The position numbers and the translations under genes are program-made. A stretch of DNA of 64,000 nt from Weeksellaceae bacterium (GTDB lineage Bacteria; Bacteroidota; Bacteroidia; Flavobacteriales; Weeksellaceae), in the NCBI GenBank assembly GCA_949788275.1, contig OX460916.1:744001-808000 (forward strand), given 5' to 3'. Each line of letters starts with the position of its first letter. The stretch's first letter is position 1. Shown piece by piece: positions 1 to 7,648 of this stretch. Below the pieces are notes generated by a model that was not told the origin of the DNA, ran no database searches, and saw nothing but the letters and a program-made list of their open reading frames with translations.

Positions 1-1344
1 TTCCAAATCAAACTCAAAGATTATTGGGGAAATTGGGAAACAGTGGATGCGACACCCCGCTCTTCAGATGGTCAATTGTTGTTTTTGATGGAAATGGTCG
101 ATAAAATGAAAGCGCCTACAGCCAATAAAATAGGTTCTCGGATTGCTTCGGTACACAATGGTTCTTCGTTATTTACGGGCGATGCGGGCTCGGGGGAGTC
201 GAATATCCGTCGTTACATTATCGAAAACGATCTTTTGGATGCCATTGTACAAATGCCCAACAACTTATTCTATAATACGGGGATTACCACCTATATCTGG
301 TTGTTGAATAACAACAAGCCTCAGAACAGAAAAGGAAGCGTTCAATTGTTAGATGCCAATAAATTGTTCCGCAAACTGCGCAAAAATTTAGGAAATAAAA
401 ACTCGGAATTTGCACCAGCACATATCGACGAAATAGCCCAAGCCTATTTAGAGAATTGGACGACCAATCCTAGAGATTCAGAATTAAACATCAAGCGATT
501 TAACAATGCCGATTTCGGTTATCACAAGGTTAACATCGAACGCCCAAAACGTTTAAAAACGCAGTTTACGGCAGAAGCACTGGAAGTGTTGCGTTTTGAT
601 AAAAGCCTGATGACACCCATGCAAGTATTGTACAAAATTTATGGTGAAACCATTTATACCGACTTGGCTTCCAAGGCGACTGAAATCGCTAAACTAGCCG
701 AAAAGGAAGATTGGGGATTGAATAAAAAGCAATTGCTTAAACTAACGGAAATAGCAACTTGGCAAAAACCAAAAGCACTCTATGAAGCGGCATTACTGCT
801 GTGGAAACACCTAGGCGATGCGGTGTTTATGGATTTCAATGCCCTGAATACCTTGGTGGATACCACTGTTAAAAAAGAAAAATTAACGCTGAGTGCAGCT
901 GAGAAAAAGAATATTTTGGCAGCTGTCTCCACCTATGATACCGAAGCGGAAAAAGTCGTTAAAAAAATAGAAAAGCTCGCAGGAGATAAACTTGCTCAAC
1001 TTTTAAGCAAGTTGGGATGTACAGAAACCCAATTGCCTTTATTCGGTTATTTCCCAACTGCTAAAAAAGGGGAATACACCGTTTATGAAACGGAAAGTGA
1101 CTTGCGCGATAGCGAGCAAATTACATTACAAGAATCGATCATCGATTACTTTATTCGCGAAGTGCAACCTCATGTGGCAGAAGCATGGATCAATCTTGAT
1201 TCAGTGAAAATTGGGTACGAAATATCGTTTAACAAATACTTTTACCAACATACGCCTTTGCGTTCATTAGAAGCCATTACCAAAGACCTATTGGCATTGG
1301 AAGAACAAGGCGACGGTTTATTGGCAGAAATCTTAAATGTTTAA
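1..1344 (+). CDS. hsdM: Type I restriction-modification DNA methyltransferase subunit HsdM (5' truncated by window)
   Basis: The frame is open from the first base, so the gene begins before the window; the GTG at 43 is internal. The visible C-terminal 447 residues carry a stretch typical of HsdM: a GSRIASVHNGSSLF region, an RRYIIENDLLDAIVQMP segment and the following N-N-L-F-Y-N-T-G-I-T-T-Y core, which lie after the NPPF motif in this N6-adenine methylase family. The S-adenosylmethionine and NPPF motifs are outside the window. HsdM pairs with HsdS to modify the target and with HsdR to cut unmodified DNA. The stop is three bases before hsdS, so the two are almost certainly co-transcribed. Family assignment is firm. 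Confidence 0.95.
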   Translation, partial: FQIKLKDYWGNWETVDATPRSSDGQLLFLMEMVDKMKAPTANKIGSRIASVHNGSSLFTGDAGSGESNIRRYIIENDLLDAIVQMPNNLFYNTGITTYIWLLNNNKPQNRKGSVQLLDANKLFRKLRKNLGNKNSEFAPAHIDEIAQAYLENWTTNPRDSELNIKRFNNADFGYHKVNIERPKRLKTQFTAEALEVLRFDKSLMTPMQVLYKIYGETIYTDLASKATEIAKLAEKEDWGLNKKQLLKLTEIATWQKPKALYEAALLLWKHLGDAVFMDFNALNTLVDTTVKKEKLTLSAAEKKNILAAVSTYDTEAEKVVKKIEKLAGDKLAQLLSKLGCTETQLPLFGYFPTAKKGEYTVYETESDLRDSEQITLQESIIDYFIREVQPHVAEAWINLDSVKIGYEISFNKYFYQHTPLRSLEAITKDLLALEEQGDGLLAEILNV

Positions 1345-1347
1345 GCC

Positions 1348-2631
1348 ATGAAAAAATACGAAGAATATAGAGATAGTGGCGTGGAATGGATTGGAGAGAT
1401 TCCGGAGCATTGGGAATATCGAAAAATGAAATTCTTATTTATTGATATATCACAAAAAAATAAACCTAATGAAGTATTATTATCTGTTACACAAAATCAA
1501 GGAGTTGTCCCACGTAATTGGGTTGAGAATAGAATGGTTATGCCTTCAGGGAATTTAGAGAGTTTTAAATATATTAAAAAAGGAGACTTTTGTATAAGTT
1601 TAAGATCCTTTGAAGGAGGTTTAGAGTATTGTCATCATGATGGAATAGTAAGTCCAGCTTATACAGTTTTAAAAGGCGTTTTTACACATTTTCCCTTATT
1701 TTATAAATATTTATTTAAATCACAGATATTTATTGATGAGATGCAACTCTCTATAGTTGGTATAAGAGAGGGGAAAAATATTAGTTATGAACTATTAAAA
1801 TATTCTCATATTCCAATCCCCCCCCTCCAAGAACAAAAAGCCATTGCTGATTTTTTAGACGACAAATGTGCCAAAGTAGATGCGTTGGTTTCGGTAAAAG
1901 AGCAGCAAATTGCCTTACTCAAAGAAAGGCGACAGGCTGTCATTCACCAAGCTGTGACCAAAGGCCTTGATTCGAACGTTGAACGTAAAGATTCCGGCAT
2001 CGATTGGATTGGGGATATCCCGAAACATTGGATAACATTGAAAGTTAAATATAATTTTATTTTAAGTGGAGGTGGAACGCCTAGTAAGGAAAATAATTCT
2101 TATTGGAATGGCAATATACCATGGGTATCTCCAAAAGACATGAAAAGCTTATATATTAATAGAACCGAAGATTTGATAACAGAGGATGCTATTAAAAACT
2201 CAAGTGTAAAATTGATATCAAAGGGATCTTTGCTTATGGTTGTTCGTTCAGGAATTTTACAAAGAACAATACCAGTTTGTTTTGCCAATATTCCCCTTAC
2301 AATAAATCAAGATATAAAAGCAATTACGGCAAATGGAGCCATTGGGATTACATTTTTTTATTATTTTATCAAAGGAACCGAAAGTTTTCTTTTGAAAGAT
2401 TGGGTGAAGGATGGAGCTACTGTTGAAAGTATTGAAATACCATATTTCTTAAATTATTATGTCCCAATCCCCCCCATCGCCGAACAAGAAGACATCGTCA
2501 GTTATTTAGAAGCTCAAACTTCCAAAATAGACCAAGCCATTGTTCAAAAACAAGAGCAAATTCTAAAGTTAAAAGAGTACAAACAGAGTTTAATCAATGA
2601 AGTGGTGACGGGCAAATTGAAAGTGAGTTAA
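1348..2631 (+). CDS. hsdS: Type I restriction-modification specificity subunit HsdS
   Basis: This 427-aa protein has the two-half layout of HsdS. Each half starts with a similar motif (DSGVEWIGEIPEHWE near residue 9, DSGIDWIGDIPKHWI near residue 216). A target-recognition domain follows, then a conserved helical region beginning IPIPPLQEQKAIADFLDD (near 157) or VPIPPIAEQEDIVSYLEA (near 372). The recognition domains (about 1430-1810 and 2030-2460) are more AT-rich than the conserved arms, as usual for exchangeable domains. HsdS sets the bipartite DNA sequence recognised by the complex. Runs of eight and seven C at the start of the two conserved arms are reported as a finding. The gene directly follows hsdM. 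Confidence 0.95.
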   Translation: MKKYEEYRDSGVEWIGEIPEHWEYRKMKFLFIDISQKNKPNEVLLSVTQNQGVVPRNWVENRMVMPSGNLESFKYIKKGDFCISLRSFEGGLEYCHHDGIVSPAYTVLKGVFTHFPLFYKYLFKSQIFIDEMQLSIVGIREGKNISYELLKYSHIPIPPLQEQKAIADFLDDKCAKVDALVSVKEQQIALLKERRQAVIHQAVTKGLDSNVERKDSGIDWIGDIPKHWITLKVKYNFILSGGGTPSKENNSYWNGNIPWVSPKDMKSLYINRTEDLITEDAIKNSSVKLISKGSLLMVVRSGILQRTIPVCFANIPLTINQDIKAITANGAIGITFFYYFIKGTESFLLKDWVKDGATVESIEIPYFLNYYVPIPPIAEQEDIVSYLEAQTSKIDQAIVQKQEQILKLKEYKQSLINEVVTGKLKVS

Positions 2632-2781
2632 ATGGAGGGATCGAGAAAGAGGCTATTCTGAAAACATTGAACAATTTTTATTCCTATTTGGAAATAATTT
2701 AAAAACCGATTAATTTTTGATAATATAGCCCAATGAATTTTAATATTTCTATTTTTAGAGCTAATAATTGCATTTAACCTT

Positions 2782-5700
2782 ATGACAACGAACTATAACG
2801 AACAAGCACTGGAGTCCCTTATCGAAACGGTTTTAACTGGTACAAGTCTGGAACAATTAAAATTAGATGGGTATGGTTTTGATTCGGTGCATGAAGCTAA
2901 CGCTATGTATAGATCGGGGAAAGGGTTTTACATTGGGCAACCCCTCGATTTTGATAAGGTGTATGCCTTAGATACGACTCGTTTTTGGGATTTTTTAGAG
3001 AAAACCCAAGGGAAGGAGCTCGATAAACTCAAGGTGGCTCCCGATTGGAAACTTAAGATTCTAGAACGCTTCGATCGTTTGGTTAAAAAACATGGGGTAC
3101 TGCATTTGCTTAAGAAAGGACTTTCTGTAGATAATGCCCATTTTACGCTGTTTTATGAAGCACCAAATGCCAGTTCTGCGCAAATGATCAAAGATAATTT
3201 TGAAAACAATCAATTCTCAGTTACCCGACAATTGCGTTTTTCTTTGGTTAATCCGGGTGAAGAAATCGACATGGTACTCTTTCTCAACGGTATTCCGATA
3301 ATTACCATTGAACTTAAAAATACTTGGACGGGTCAAACCGCGGCTGTACAGGGTGTGAGTCAATATATGGCGAGAGATAATAACCAAACGCTGTTGCAGT
3401 TTGGTCGTTGCTTGGTTCATTTTGCTGTAGATACCGATGAAGTATATATGTGTACCAAATTGCAAGGAAAAGAATCCTTTTTCTTACCCTTTAACAAAGG
3501 AAATAATTTTGGTAAAGGAAATCCCGTCAATCCCAATGGACATCGAACTGCCTATTTGTGGGAAGAAGTGTTTCAGCAACGCAGTTTAGCCAATATCATT
3601 CAGCACTTTATGTTATTGGAAGGCCACGACAGGGAGCCTTTGCGAAAGAAATTTTATATTTTCCCCCGATATCAGCAATTAGATGTGGTCAATTGTTTAA
3701 TTAAGGATGTGAAAGCCAAGGGGGCAGGGCACACCTACTTAATTCAGCATTCGGCTGGATCAGGAAAATCGAATTCCATTACTTGGGCTGCGTTTCAGTT
3801 AATTGAAGTGGAGCATCAAGATGGTACGCCCTTGTTTGACTCAGTGATTGTGGTAACTGATCGACGTATATTGGATAAACAACTTCGTGAAAACATAAAA
3901 AGTTTTTCTGAAGTGAAGAATATTATTGGAGCCGCCTATTCCTCATCCGATTTACGAATCTCTCTCGAAAGTGGCAAGCGCATCATTATAACAACCATTC
4001 AGAAATTCCCCCATGTTGTAAAAGAAATCGACGATATGGGCGATAAACGCTTCGCTATTATTATCGATGAAGCCCACAGTAGTCAAGGCGGTACTGCAGC
4101 TGATCGGATGAATCAGGTATTGGGAAAAATAGAGGAAAATGAAGAAGGAGAAATCGATGCCCAAGATCTTATCATCCGCTCGATGGAAACCCGTAAAATG
4201 AATGGCAACTCCTCTTATTTTGCTTTTACGGCTACGCCTAAAAATGCTACTTTAGAACGTTTTGGGACCAAACAAGAAGACGGAAGCTTCAAGCCTTTTC
4301 ACCTGTATTCGATGAAACAAGCCATTGAAGAGGGCTTTATTTTGGACGTATTGGCCAATTATACCACCTATAAAAGCTATTACCAATTACAGAAGTCTGT
4401 GGCAGATAATCCCGACTTTAATACTAAAAAGGCACAACAAAAGTTAAAAGCATTTGTGGAACGCGATGAACGTACCATAAAAGCGAAGGCCGATATTATG
4501 CTAACGCATTTTATGCAGCAAGTTTTTGATAAAAAAGCATTAAAAGGAAAGGCCAAAGCCATGGTCGTTACCCAGAGTATTGAGTCTGCTATCCGCTATT
4601 TTCAAGCCCTTAATGAATTAATTATTGAAATAGATAATCCATTTAAAATTATTGTCGCTTTTTCAGGAACCAAAGAGATTAACGGAATAGAATATACCGA
4701 ATCTTCCATGAACGGTTTCCCGGATTCAGAAACAAAAGATCAATTCGATAGCGATCCGTATAAAATATTGATTGTTGCCAACAAATACCTGACGGGTTTC
4801 GATCAACCCAAGCTAACAACCATGTATGTCGATAAAAAACTTCAAGGGGTCTTATGTGTACAGGCGCTATCGCGTCTAAATCGTTCCGCCAATAAGTACG
4901 GTAAGAAAACGGAAAATCTTTTTGTGCTTGACTTTTTTAATGAAAGTAGTGAAATCAAAGCTTCATTCGATCCTTTTTATACAGCGACATCTTTAAGCGG
5001 TGCAACCGATGTCAATGTATTACACGATTTAAAAGATGTATTAGATGATTCTGGAATCTACGAATGGGATGACGTAGAAACCTTTAATACAAAGTTCTTT
5101 TCGGGCGCCAATGCTGACGATTTGAGCCCTGTAATTGATATAGCCGCGGATCGTTTTAATATGCTTTTGGAATTGAAAGAGGAAGAAAAAGCCGATTTAA
5201 AGATCAAAGCCAAGCATTTTGTGAAAGTTTATGGGCAAATAGCCGCGATCATTGCTTTCGAAAACATGCAGTGGGAAAAACTATTTTGGTTTCTAAAATT
5301 CCTAATTCCTAAAATGATTGTTAAACAAAAACAAGACGAATTATTAGACGAATTACTGGAATCGGTCGACTTGTCTACCTATGGTATTGAACGAATTCGA
5401 TTGAATGAAAGTTTAATTTTGGATAAAGAGCTTGGGGAATTGGATCCTGCGAATGCGAATCCGCGAGGGGCACATGCAGACGATGAAGAATCGGCCCTGG
5501 AACAAATTATTAAGGATTTTAATGAGCGTTGGTTCTCTAATTGGGATGCAACACCTGAAGATAAAAGACAAGTGTATTATACATTCACGGATAAAATTGC
5601 TCAGCACCCCGATTATGAATCAAAATATTTGAATAATGCCGATGCACATACGAGAGAACTGGCTTATAACAAGATTTTTGATGAGGTTTCATTATCGATG

Positions 5701-5793
5701 CGTAAAGTACAAATAGAGTTTGCAAAACAGTTGATGAACGATCAGTTTAAACAAGATTTTAAAACGAGTACACAGCGTTTTTTAAAACGATAA
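2782..5793 (+). CDS. hsdR: Type I restriction endonuclease subunit HsdR
   Basis: This 1003-aa protein is the motor and nuclease subunit of the type I complex. A PD-(D/E)xK-type nuclease region lies near residues 155-178 (EIDMVLF, then ITIELKN). An SF2 translocase follows, with Walker A SAGSGKS near residue 325, DEAH near 429, TATP near 484, and a motif VI-like ALSRLNRSANKYG in the distal motor domain. The C-terminal 250 residues match the helical HsdR region that contacts HsdM. The length is normal for the family. A 150-bp gap with no visible gene separates it from hsdS, so it may have its own promoter. No frameshift is visible. Confidence 0.95.
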   Translation: MTTNYNEQALESLIETVLTGTSLEQLKLDGYGFDSVHEANAMYRSGKGFYIGQPLDFDKVYALDTTRFWDFLEKTQGKELDKLKVAPDWKLKILERFDRLVKKHGVLHLLKKGLSVDNAHFTLFYEAPNASSAQMIKDNFENNQFSVTRQLRFSLVNPGEEIDMVLFLNGIPIITIELKNTWTGQTAAVQGVSQYMARDNNQTLLQFGRCLVHFAVDTDEVYMCTKLQGKESFFLPFNKGNNFGKGNPVNPNGHRTAYLWEEVFQQRSLANIIQHFMLLEGHDREPLRKKFYIFPRYQQLDVVNCLIKDVKAKGAGHTYLIQHSAGSGKSNSITWAAFQLIEVEHQDGTPLFDSVIVVTDRRILDKQLRENIKSFSEVKNIIGAAYSSSDLRISLESGKRIIITTIQKFPHVVKEIDDMGDKRFAIIIDEAHSSQGGTAADRMNQVLGKIEENEEGEIDAQDLIIRSMETRKMNGNSSYFAFTATPKNATLERFGTKQEDGSFKPFHLYSMKQAIEEGFILDVLANYTTYKSYYQLQKSVADNPDFNTKKAQQKLKAFVERDERTIKAKADIMLTHFMQQVFDKKALKGKAKAMVVTQSIESAIRYFQALNELIIEIDNPFKIIVAFSGTKEINGIEYTESSMNGFPDSETKDQFDSDPYKILIVANKYLTGFDQPKLTTMYVDKKLQGVLCVQALSRLNRSANKYGKKTENLFVLDFFNESSEIKASFDPFYTATSLSGATDVNVLHDLKDVLDDSGIYEWDDVETFNTKFFSGANADDLSPVIDIAADRFNMLLELKEEEKADLKIKAKHFVKVYGQIAAIIAFENMQWEKLFWFLKFLIPKMIVKQKQDELLDELLESVDLSTYGIERIRLNESLILDKELGELDPANANPRGAHADDEESALEQIIKDFNERWFSNWDATPEDKRQVYYTFTDKIAQHPDYESKYLNNADAHTRELAYNKIFDEVSLSMRKVQIEFAKQLMNDQFKQDFKTSTQRFLKR

Positions 5794-5808
5794 TTTTTTG
5801 AGGTCATA

Positions 5809-6335
5809 GTGGTTAGTCTTTAGTTTATAGTAATTAGTTGTTAGTCAACAGTAATTAGTTGTTAGTTAATAGTAATTAGTCGATAGAAAATAACGTTTTC
5901 CAAATAATCCCGTAGGGATGAAAGATTTGTAGCAATCAATGACCCAATCTTATTAAGCTCTGTAGGAGCGACAGAATTACAAGGTTTGTAGCCGTTAGTA
6001 ATTAGTTGTTAGTCAACAGTAATTAGTTGTTAGTCAACAGTAATTAGTTGTTAGTTAATAGTAATTAGTCGATAGAAACCAACGTTTTCTAAATAATCCC
6101 ATAGGGATGAAAGATTTGTAGCAATCAATGACCCAATCTTATTAAGCTCCGTAGGTGCGACAGAATCACAAGGTTTGTAGCCGTTAGTAATTAGTTGTTA
6201 GTCAACAGTAATTAGTTAATAGTAATTAGTCGATAGAAACCAACGTTTTCTAAATAATCCCGTAGGGATGACATGATAATAGCAAGACAAAAACCGCACG
6301 AATAAGCTCTGTAGGAGCGACAGAAGAAGACTTCA
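5809..6335. repeat. Composite repeat: 7-bp-period GTNNNTA array interrupted by three copies of a ~105-bp insert
   Basis: The DNA from 5809 reads as successive heptamers of the form GTNNNTA (GTGGTTA, GTCTTTA, GTTTATA, GTAATTA, GTTGTTA). The array is interrupted three times by an insert starting AACGTTTTCYAAATAATCCC at 5892, 6081 and 6242. The insert contains CGTAGGGATGAAAGATTTG and CTCYGTAGGWGCGACAGA motifs. The start-to-start distances, 189 and 161 bp, are both multiples of seven. No coding sequence is supported here. Confidence 0.8.
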
Positions 6336-6406
6336 ATTGAGTCACTAATAGGTGGAGAAACTTTATAAATAAGATGTAGTGTGTTTACCCCAAGATATCT
6401 ACCACC

Positions 6407-6542
6407 CATTTTCAAAATACGCCCTTGTTGCGCAAGGGATTGAAGTGGATATCCTTTGCAACGTGCTAAATTTCCATTATTGCCCAGAGTTTCATTGCAA
6501 AGATTGGAACGGAAAGCCCGCTCGTGCGCCCAAATAAAAGAA
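6407..6542 (-). repeat. Dispersed structured element, copy 1; also left member of a 136-bp direct repeat
   Basis: On the minus strand it starts TTTGGGCGCACGAGCGGGCT and ends with CAATCCCTTGCGCAACAAGG, matching the other dispersed elements of the window. The internal stem pairs the strand-minus ATCTTTGCA (6496-6504) with TGCAAAGGAT (6451-6460). A short terminal hairpin CCCTTG-CAAGGG follows. The whole 136 bp recurs at 7474-7609 in the same orientation with one mismatch (G for T at the GCAAC-tgc position). Confidence 0.85.
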
Positions 6543-6617
6543 GTGTGGCTAATTAATAATTTTTATCGTTCTTAATAGTGGGTTATATAAGATGGCCACA
6601 ATACTCTTGTTTTTTGA

Positions 6618-6791
6618 AATGCAATATTGTTTTATTTTGATGGGATTTTAAGGAAATTAAAAGAGTATTTTAAATTCTTGACGGATGAATTTAATACAAC
6701 GATACTCGTATCTTCCCATCAAGAAGAAATCGTCAAAAATTTTTGCGATACATTATCCTTAATTAAGAATAAAACGATTTCTAGAGTCTGA
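6618..6791 (+). pseudogene. Remnant of an ABC-transporter ATPase C-terminus
   Basis: A frame with no start reads ILFYFDGILRKLKEYFKFL, then TTILVSSHQEEIVKNFCDTL, SLIKNKTISRV and a stop. This looks like the end of an ABC ATPase: the H-loop region (SSH) followed by the usual D-x-L-x-x-I-K-N-x-x-I strand. The Walker B/D-loop segment expected between ILF and DGI is missing, as if deleted. It is preceded by an in-frame stop at 6615 and is too short to work. It lies between the two 136-bp repeats, next to parDE. Confidence 0.6.
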
Positions 6792-6910
6792 TTCTTATGC
6801 TAAGAATATAGAAAGCAGGTGAATAGATATTTCTGGAATGCATGGATGTTCTAAAAAATAGTTGAAATAAAATCAGTTTTAATGTATCTTTATGGTTAAA
6901 GTTGAATGAA

Positions 6911-7165
6911 ATGGAAAAAAACACACCAATTTTATTGGATGACTATTTTGATCAGTTTATCCATAAGCAGATAGAATTAGGTCGCTATTCTTCTGAAAAT
7001 GAAGTTATACAAGCAGGACTACGATTATTGGAGCAACAAGAAAAAGGTCGACAGAAATTGCAGAAGACTTTAATTGAAGGAGAGGAATCTGGCGTTATAT
7101 CTAATTTTGATCGTGAAGGCTTTTTAGAAGATCTCCATCAATCGTATAGAAATGAAAAATTATAG
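6911..7165 (+). CDS. parD: ParD-family antitoxin of a type II toxin-antitoxin system
   Basis: This small protein (84 aa from the ATG at 6911; a TTG at 6902 is in frame upstream) has the ParD/CC2985 signature. It includes DDYFDQFIHKQIELGRYSS, then SENEVIQAGLRLLEQQEK, the ribbon-helix-helix region that binds DNA and represses its own operon. The C-terminal tail with GEESGV would wrap the toxin. It overlaps the following parE by 14 bases, the usual arrangement for translational coupling. The pair is enclosed by two 136-bp direct repeats. Confidence 0.88.
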   Translation: MEKNTPILLDDYFDQFIHKQIELGRYSSENEVIQAGLRLLEQQEKGRQKLQKTLIEGEESGVISNFDREGFLEDLHQSYRNEKL

Positions 7166-7454
7166 GTTTTCGAAAAAAGCATATGAAGACTTAAAACTCA
7201 TTTGGTTATATACTTCTGATAAATGGTCTGTAAATCAAGCCGATATTTATTATAAGTTAATAATGGATGCGATTGAAAAGATTTCCAAAAATTCTTATTT
7301 AGTAAAAGAACTTAAATACGTTAAGGGAAATTATTTATTTACAAAAGTAAAATCACATTTTATCTTTTTTAAAATTTTGAAAGAAAGTAATGAAATTTTA
7401 ATAATAAGAATTTTGCATAAAAAAATGGATATTGTTAAACATCTTGATGAATAA
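7152..7454 (+). CDS. parE: ParE/RelE-superfamily toxin
   Basis: This 100-aa protein starts YRFSKKAYEDLKLIWLYTSD, the N-terminal strand and helices of ParE toxins, and ends with IIRILHKKMDIVKHLDE, matching the family C-terminus (I-x-R-I-L-H-x-x-M-D). ParE proteins poison DNA gyrase; the target here is inferred from the family only. It overlaps parD by 14 bases and is cognate by position. The antitoxin-first order supports a working type II module. Confidence 0.88.
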   Translation: MKNYRFSKKAYEDLKLIWLYTSDKWSVNQADIYYKLIMDAIEKISKNSYLVKELKYVKGNYLFTKVKSHFIFFKILKESNEILIIRILHKKMDIVKHLDE

Positions 7455-7473
7455 ACTTATTTAATTCACCATT

Positions 7474-7609
7474 CATTTTCAAAATACGCCCTTGTTGCGC
7501 AAGGGATTGAAGTGGATATCCTTTGCAACTTGCTAAATTTCCATTATTGCCCAGAGTTTCATTGCAAAGATTGGAACGGAAAGCCCGCTCGTGCGCCCAA
7601 ATAAAAGAA
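7474..7609 (-). repeat. Dispersed structured element, copy 2; right member of the 136-bp direct repeat
   Basis: It is identical to 6407-6542 except for one base, in the same orientation, and brackets the 931 bp holding the ABC remnant and parDE. Read on the minus strand it shows the same conserved ends and internal stem as the other elements. Confidence 0.85.
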
Positions 7610-7612
7610 ATT

Positions 7613-7643
7613 GATATAAAAAAAGGAGTCCATTGGACTCCTT
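7613..7643 (-). terminator. Intrinsic terminator of the DUF4132 operon
   Basis: The stem AAGGAGTCC (7623-7631)/GGACTCCTT (7635-7643) is followed, on the minus strand, by a run of Ts. It lies just after the stop of the large DUF4132 gene. Confidence 0.8.
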
Positions 7644-7648
7644 CTATG

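Noticed and set aside
1-5793. Type I restriction locus as a novel defence system
   Set aside because: All three subunits have ordinary order, length and motifs; only the C tracts are unusual.
5809-6335. Possible CRISPR array after hsdR
   Set aside because: The repeated blocks are long and irregularly spaced, the between-block DNA is heptamer repeat rather than unique spacers, and no cas gene is present.
6212-6415. 67-aa ORF on the minus strand
   Set aside because: It lies within the repeat region, has no protein-like pattern, and crosses repeat boundaries.
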